Positions 32,007 through 35,278 of a stretch of DNA of 35,278 nt are shown piece after piece (the first letter of the stretch is position 1; every line of letters starts with the position of its first letter). The notes beneath the pieces were generated by a model, which ran no database searches, was not told where the DNA came from, and saw only the letters and a program-made list of their open reading frames with translations. The translations under genes were made by a program, and so were the position numbers. This DNA comes from DATKYV01 sp035528275. GTDB lineage: Bacteria > Acidobacteriota > Terriglobia > UBA7540. The DNA lies in NCBI GenBank assembly GCA_035528275.1, contig DATKYV010000352.1, forward strand, positions 1-35,278, in the 5' to 3' direction.

Positions 32007-33965
32007 ATGCTGCCCAGAAACGTCCTTTACTACGGAAAGGATGAATCCCTCCCCGCGCGGCAACAATTGCGCGCCGGTCCGCTGACCCTGCTCTTCGAAG
32101 AAGGAGGGCTGCGCTACATTCGCCTCGGCGACAGGGAGATTCTGCGGCGGATCTATGTTGGCGTCCGCGACCGGAACTGGGGCACGGTGCCCGCGGCAAT
32201 TTCCAACCTGCGCGTGGACCAGACAGCGGATAGCTTTGAAATCTCCTACGACGCAGAAAACAAACAGGGAGATATCGACTTTGCCTGGACGGGAAGGATC
32301 AGGGGAGATGCCGAAGGGAAGATTGAGTTCAGCATGGACGGAAAAGCCCGCTCGACCTTCTGGCGCAATCGGATCGGCTTCAACGTGCTTCATCCCATTC
32401 GCGAGTGCGCAGGTCAAGAGTGTGAGGTCGAGAAGGTGGACGGGTCAGTGGCGAGGTCGGAATTCCCTCGCTTCATCTCTCCTCAGCAGCCTTTTCGGGA
32501 CATGCGGGCGATCTCGCATCAGGTTGTCCATGGTGTCTGGGCCGAGGTGCGCTTCGCCGGGGACGTTTTTGAAATGGAAGACCAGCGGAATTGGACCGAC
32601 GCCTCTTACAAAACCTATTGCACACCGCTGAGCTTGCCGTTTCCGGTGGAAGTCAAGGCGGGCACCAGAATCTCTCAATCGGTTTCATTGAGCCTCAAGG
32701 GAAAAGTCCCGCGCGTGCAGCCGGAGTCGCCGAGCGGCAGGGTGACTGTGTCGTCGAGGGATATGCGGCCCATTCAGCTTCCCCGCTTGGGCGTCGGCGT
32801 GGCAAGCCACGGTCAGCCGCTCAGCCGGACAGCGCTGGCGCGGCTTCGGGCGCTGAAGCTGTCGCATTTGCGGGTTGATCTGAGATTGTCTGACCCGAGG
32901 TACGAATCCGACTTGCGCCGGGCGGCGATGGAGTCAAGGTCGCTCGAGGTGCCGCTCGAGATCGCGCTGATCCTCTCCGACGAGGCGGACAAGGAGCTGG
33001 CCGAATTGCACGCTCGGCTCGAGGAAATCAAACCGGACGTCTGCACCTGGCTGGTCTTTCACACCGCGGAGAAATCAACAACCAAGAAATGGGTCGACCT
33101 CGCTCGAATATGCCTGTCCGGGTACAGCCCCAAGGCGAAATTCGGGGCGGGCACGAACGCGTATTTTGCCGAACTGAACCGCGGGCGACCCGGGCAGGAC
33201 TGGGCGGATTTGGTGAGCTACTCGATCAATCCGCAGGTCCATGCCTTTGACAACGCCTCGCTGGTGGAGTCGCTCGAAGCCCAGGCCTCCACGGTCGAAA
33301 GCGCCCGCCAGTTTCTGGGAGGACTTCCCATCGTGGTAAGCCCTGTTACCCTGAAGCCGCGTTTCAACGCCAATGCCACAGGGCCTGAACCGGAACCGGC
33401 GCCCGGCGAGCTACCGTCTCAGGTTGATGTTCGCCAGATGTCGCTCTTCGGCGCTGGCTGGACGCTCGGTAGTATCAAGCACCTGGCGGAAAGCGGTGTT
33501 GCCAGCATGACCTACTACGAGACCACCGGATGGCGAGGAGTCATGGAGAGCGAGCAGGGCTCGGCGCTGCCGGAGAGGTTCCGTTCTCTTCCCGGCGCCG
33601 TTTTTCCGCTCTACCACGTTCTGGCAGACGTAGGCGAATTCGCCGAGGGCGGCGCGGCTGTTTCAACTTCCAGTGCTCCGCTCAGAGTCGCAGGCCTGGT
33701 CCTCCACCAGGGGGGCCGGACTCGAATCCTGCTGGCCAATTTTGGATCGGAGCCGCAGAAGGTGCGGGTGTGGTGCACAAGCCTGGGGAAAACCGTGCGG
33801 GTGAAGCAGCTCGACGAGAGCAACGCCGAAGCGGCCATGACATCGCCGGAGTCGTTCCGAGCCGAACCGGGCCGCGCCATCGAGGCGCGCGAGGGCGAGG
33901 TGGAATTGAGCTTGGCCCCTTACGCCATCGCACGGATTGATTCCGTTTCACAGGGCCCACCATGA
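32007..33965 (+). CDS. apnL: D-apionate lactonase-like protein
   Basis: A 652-residue protein. The sequence from residue 1 (LLFEEGGLRYIRLGDREIL, then RDRNWGTVPA, GDIDFAWTGRI, RNRIGFNVLHP, DVFEMEDQRNW, WTDASYKTYCTPL, FPVEVKAGTRI) matches my memory of D-apionate lactonase (ApnL), which hydrolyses apionolactone to D-apionate. A second, TIM-barrel-like half follows, with a beta-rich C-terminus. The start is ATG 32007: GAGGGAAAG lies 9 nt upstream and relatives begin there. The frame stays open upstream to ATG 31836, adding 57 residues with a hydrophobic stretch that could be a signal peptide, but without a ribosome-binding site. Function is inferred from recall, not from a search. Confidence 0.72.
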   Translation: MLPRNVLYYGKDESLPARQQLRAGPLTLLFEEGGLRYIRLGDREILRRIYVGVRDRNWGTVPAAISNLRVDQTADSFEISYDAENKQGDIDFAWTGRIRGDAEGKIEFSMDGKARSTFWRNRIGFNVLHPIRECAGQECEVEKVDGSVARSEFPRFISPQQPFRDMRAISHQVVHGVWAEVRFAGDVFEMEDQRNWTDASYKTYCTPLSLPFPVEVKAGTRISQSVSLSLKGKVPRVQPESPSGRVTVSSRDMRPIQLPRLGVGVASHGQPLSRTALARLRALKLSHLRVDLRLSDPRYESDLRRAAMESRSLEVPLEIALILSDEADKELAELHARLEEIKPDVCTWLVFHTAEKSTTKKWVDLARICLSGYSPKAKFGAGTNAYFAELNRGRPGQDWADLVSYSINPQVHAFDNASLVESLEAQASTVESARQFLGGLPIVVSPVTLKPRFNANATGPEPEPAPGELPSQVDVRQMSLFGAGWTLGSIKHLAESGVASMTYYETTGWRGVMESEQGSALPERFRSLPGAVFPLYHVLADVGEFAEGGAAVSTSSAPLRVAGLVLHQGGRTRILLANFGSEPQKVRVWCTSLGKTVRVKQLDESNAEAAMTSPESFRAEPGRAIEAREGEVELSLAPYAIARIDSVSQGPP

Positions 33966-34062
33966 GCGCTTCACGCGCACCCTCGGTCTCAGGGTTTGCG
34001 CTCGAGGTCAACGATTGGCGGGCAAGCGTTTTGCCCGGAGCTTCATGTGAGGAGGGACGGCC

Positions 34063-34905
34063 ATGACTACAGTTGCGTTGTTTGGCGCCGGGGGGAGCAT
34101 GGGCACGCGCGTGGTTCGAGCGCTGAAGAACGATCCTGACTATCGGCTCTTGTGCGTTGAGCCGAGCGAAGCGGGGCAGGCGCGACTGCACGAGGCCGGC
34201 GTTGCCTCAGTGTCGGGTGAGCAGGCTGCGCGTGAGGCGGACGTGGTGATCCTTGCCGTGCCCGACGTGCTGGTCGGACGCATCGCGGGCGAGATTGTGC
34301 CCACGCTGCGCAGTGGAGCGTTGGTGATGTGCCTCGATCCGGCGGCGCCCCACGCGGGAAGGCTGCCAGCACGCGAGGACATCTCATATTTCGTCACTCA
34401 CCCTGCCCATCCGCCGGTGTTCAACGACGAAACGGACCCGGAAGCGCGCCGGGATTTCTTCGGGAGCGGAAAAGCCAAGCAGGCCATCGTGTGCGCCCTC
34501 ATGCAGGGGCTGGAAGAGGATTACAAGAGAGGCGAAAAGATTACGAGCAGAATCTTCAGCCCAATCCTGCGGTCTCACCGCGTCACCGTCGAGCAGATGG
34601 CGATGCTCGAGCCGGCTCTTTCGGAGACCGTCGCGGCCACTTGCCTCACCGTCATTCGCGAAGCCATGGATGAAGCGGTTCGCCGCGGCGTTCCCGCCGA
34701 GGCCGCCCGCGACTTTCTGATGGGCCACATCAACATCGAACTGGCCATCGTCTTCAACGAGATTGACTGGCAATTTTCCGCGGGCGCCAAGAAGGCCATC
34801 GAGGAAGCCAAGAAGAAAATGTTCCGGCCCGACTGGAAAGACGTCTTCGAACCCGAAAGCATCCGCGAAAGCGTGGCCACGATCACTGGAGGCAAAGCGG
34901 CGTGA
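34063..34905 (+). CDS. apnO: D-apionate oxidoisomerase-like dehydrogenase
   Basis: A 280-residue NAD(P)-binding protein. The Rossmann motif is GAGGSMG (8-14), followed by a typical nucleotide-binding half (ADVVILAVPDVLVGRIAGEI) and the family segments DISYFVTHPAHPPVFNDETDPEARRDFFG, SHRVTVEQMAMLEPALSETVAATC, and FRPDWKDVFEPESIRESV near the end. This resembles the phosphogluconate-dehydrogenase C-terminal-type family that holds D-apionate oxidoisomerase (ApnO), which converts D-apionate to 3-oxo-isoapionate. ATG 34063 has GAGGAGGGA upstream. It lies 97 nt after apnL; the transporter gene follows after 121 nt, across a CTTCCG/CGGAAG hairpin at 34914-34931. Confidence 0.78.
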   Translation: MTTVALFGAGGSMGTRVVRALKNDPDYRLLCVEPSEAGQARLHEAGVASVSGEQAAREADVVILAVPDVLVGRIAGEIVPTLRSGALVMCLDPAAPHAGRLPAREDISYFVTHPAHPPVFNDETDPEARRDFFGSGKAKQAIVCALMQGLEEDYKRGEKITSRIFSPILRSHRVTVEQMAMLEPALSETVAATCLTVIREAMDEAVRRGVPAEAARDFLMGHINIELAIVFNEIDWQFSAGAKKAIEEAKKKMFRPDWKDVFEPESIRESVATITGGKAA

Positions 34906-35026
34906 GCTATCGACTTCCGTGACAGCGGAAGCCGCGGCCTCCGTCTCTCTCGGTGGGAGCGACGCGTTCTGTGATTGACCGCGGATCCTGACCTCTCAAG
35001 ATATCTGAAGTCCCTGAGGAGGGCCC

Positions 35027-35278
35027 TTGAGCACCGCAATAGGCTGGGGGATTGCCGGCGTGCTGCTCGGCGGTTTGCTGAACGGCAGTTTCGTTTTACC
35101 CATGAAGCGGCTTGTGGCCTGGCGTTGGGAAAATACCTGGCTCGTCTTCTCGGTAATGGGATTGATCGTCGTCCCCTGGGTTGTGGCGGTGGCCACGGTG
35201 GCGGGGCTTGGGAGCATCATCCACCAGACCTCATGGCCGACCCTCGCGAAGATTCTGATATTCGGGTTCGGATGGGGA
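35027..35278 (+). CDS. RhaT-like sugar/proton symporter, partial
   Basis: The first 84 codons of a membrane protein, cut by the window edge. TTG 35027 has AGGAGG about 5 nt upstream. Two membrane helices are visible: IGWGIAGVLLGGLLNGSFVLP and LVFSVMGLIVVPWVVAVATVAG, separated by a basic loop KRLVAWRWENTW. The pattern FVLPMKRLVAWRWENTW and PWVVA resembles the start of L-rhamnose/H+ symporter RhaT, so this is probably the uptake system of the sugar cluster. Confidence 0.7.
   Translation, partial: MSTAIGWGIAGVLLGGLLNGSFVLPMKRLVAWRWENTWLVFSVMGLIVVPWVVAVATVAGLGSIIHQTSWPTLAKILIFGFGWG

Noticed and set aside
34906..35026. Terminator between apnO and the transporter gene
   Set aside because: The CTTCCG/CGGAAG stem is short and has no T run; read-through into the transporter gene is likely.

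Overview
The window is GC-rich and bacterial. The gene order (valS-nadC-birA-coaX-hypothetical-rlmD-comEC, then a compact waaA-lpxK-waaF-gmhB-hldA-rfaE2-waaC operon), a Gram-negative envelope (BamD, lipid A and heptose genes) and many small palindromic repeats suggest an uncultured Acidobacteriota genome. This taxonomic call is inference from gene content and order; no rRNA or tRNA gene was seen.

Layout. (1) 1-3644, + strand: a periplasmic FKBP-type prolyl isomerase, a 1-kb gene-free stretch full of palindromes, a divergent ribulose-phosphate-3-epimerase-like gene and a BamD-like lipoprotein. (2) 3840-15396, + strand, mostly housekeeping: a response-regulator-like protein, valyl-tRNA synthetase, NAD synthesis (nadC), biotin ligase/repressor (birA), pantothenate kinase (coaX), a conserved hypothetical, a 23S rRNA uracil methyltransferase and ComEC. 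(3) 15414-16870: a convergent YihY/BrkB membrane protein and a small conserved protein. (4) 16896-25030, - strand: an LPS inner-core operon of about eight to nine genes joined by 4-11 nt overlaps. It makes and attaches heptose (GmhB, HldA, RfaE2, WaaC, WaaF), adds Kdo (WaaA) and phosphorylates lipid A (LpxK). A good sigma70-type promoter lies at 25082-25110.

(5) 25105-28669 looks like a worn mobile island. Two nested inverted-repeat pairs (inner 35 bp, 30/35 identical; outer 26 bp, 20/26 identical) bracket a frameshifted DUF433 antitoxin relic, a REC-GAF protein whose phosphoacceptor Asp is Glu, an MBL-fold hydrolase and a TolC-family fragment. No transposase is left.

(6) 28843 to the right edge, + strand: a sugar-catabolic cluster made of a Gfo/Idh/MocA dehydrogenase, a xylose-isomerase-like TIM barrel, an SDR, a protein resembling D-apionate lactonase (ApnL), one resembling D-apionate oxidoisomerase (ApnO) and the start of a RhaT-like sugar/H+ symporter. 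Together they suggest use of the plant cell-wall sugar D-apiose or a related branched sugar acid. ApnL and ApnO are recognised from remembered family sequence and were not searched.

Three kinds of small repeat run through the window. One is a palindrome with core CCGTC-RRYY-GACGG (nine copies, one inside waaF, one supplying the coaX stop codon). The second is a two-part element bounded by GTAGCGC/GCGCTAC-type ends. The third is a 124-bp MITE-like element with perfect 19-bp terminal inverted repeats.
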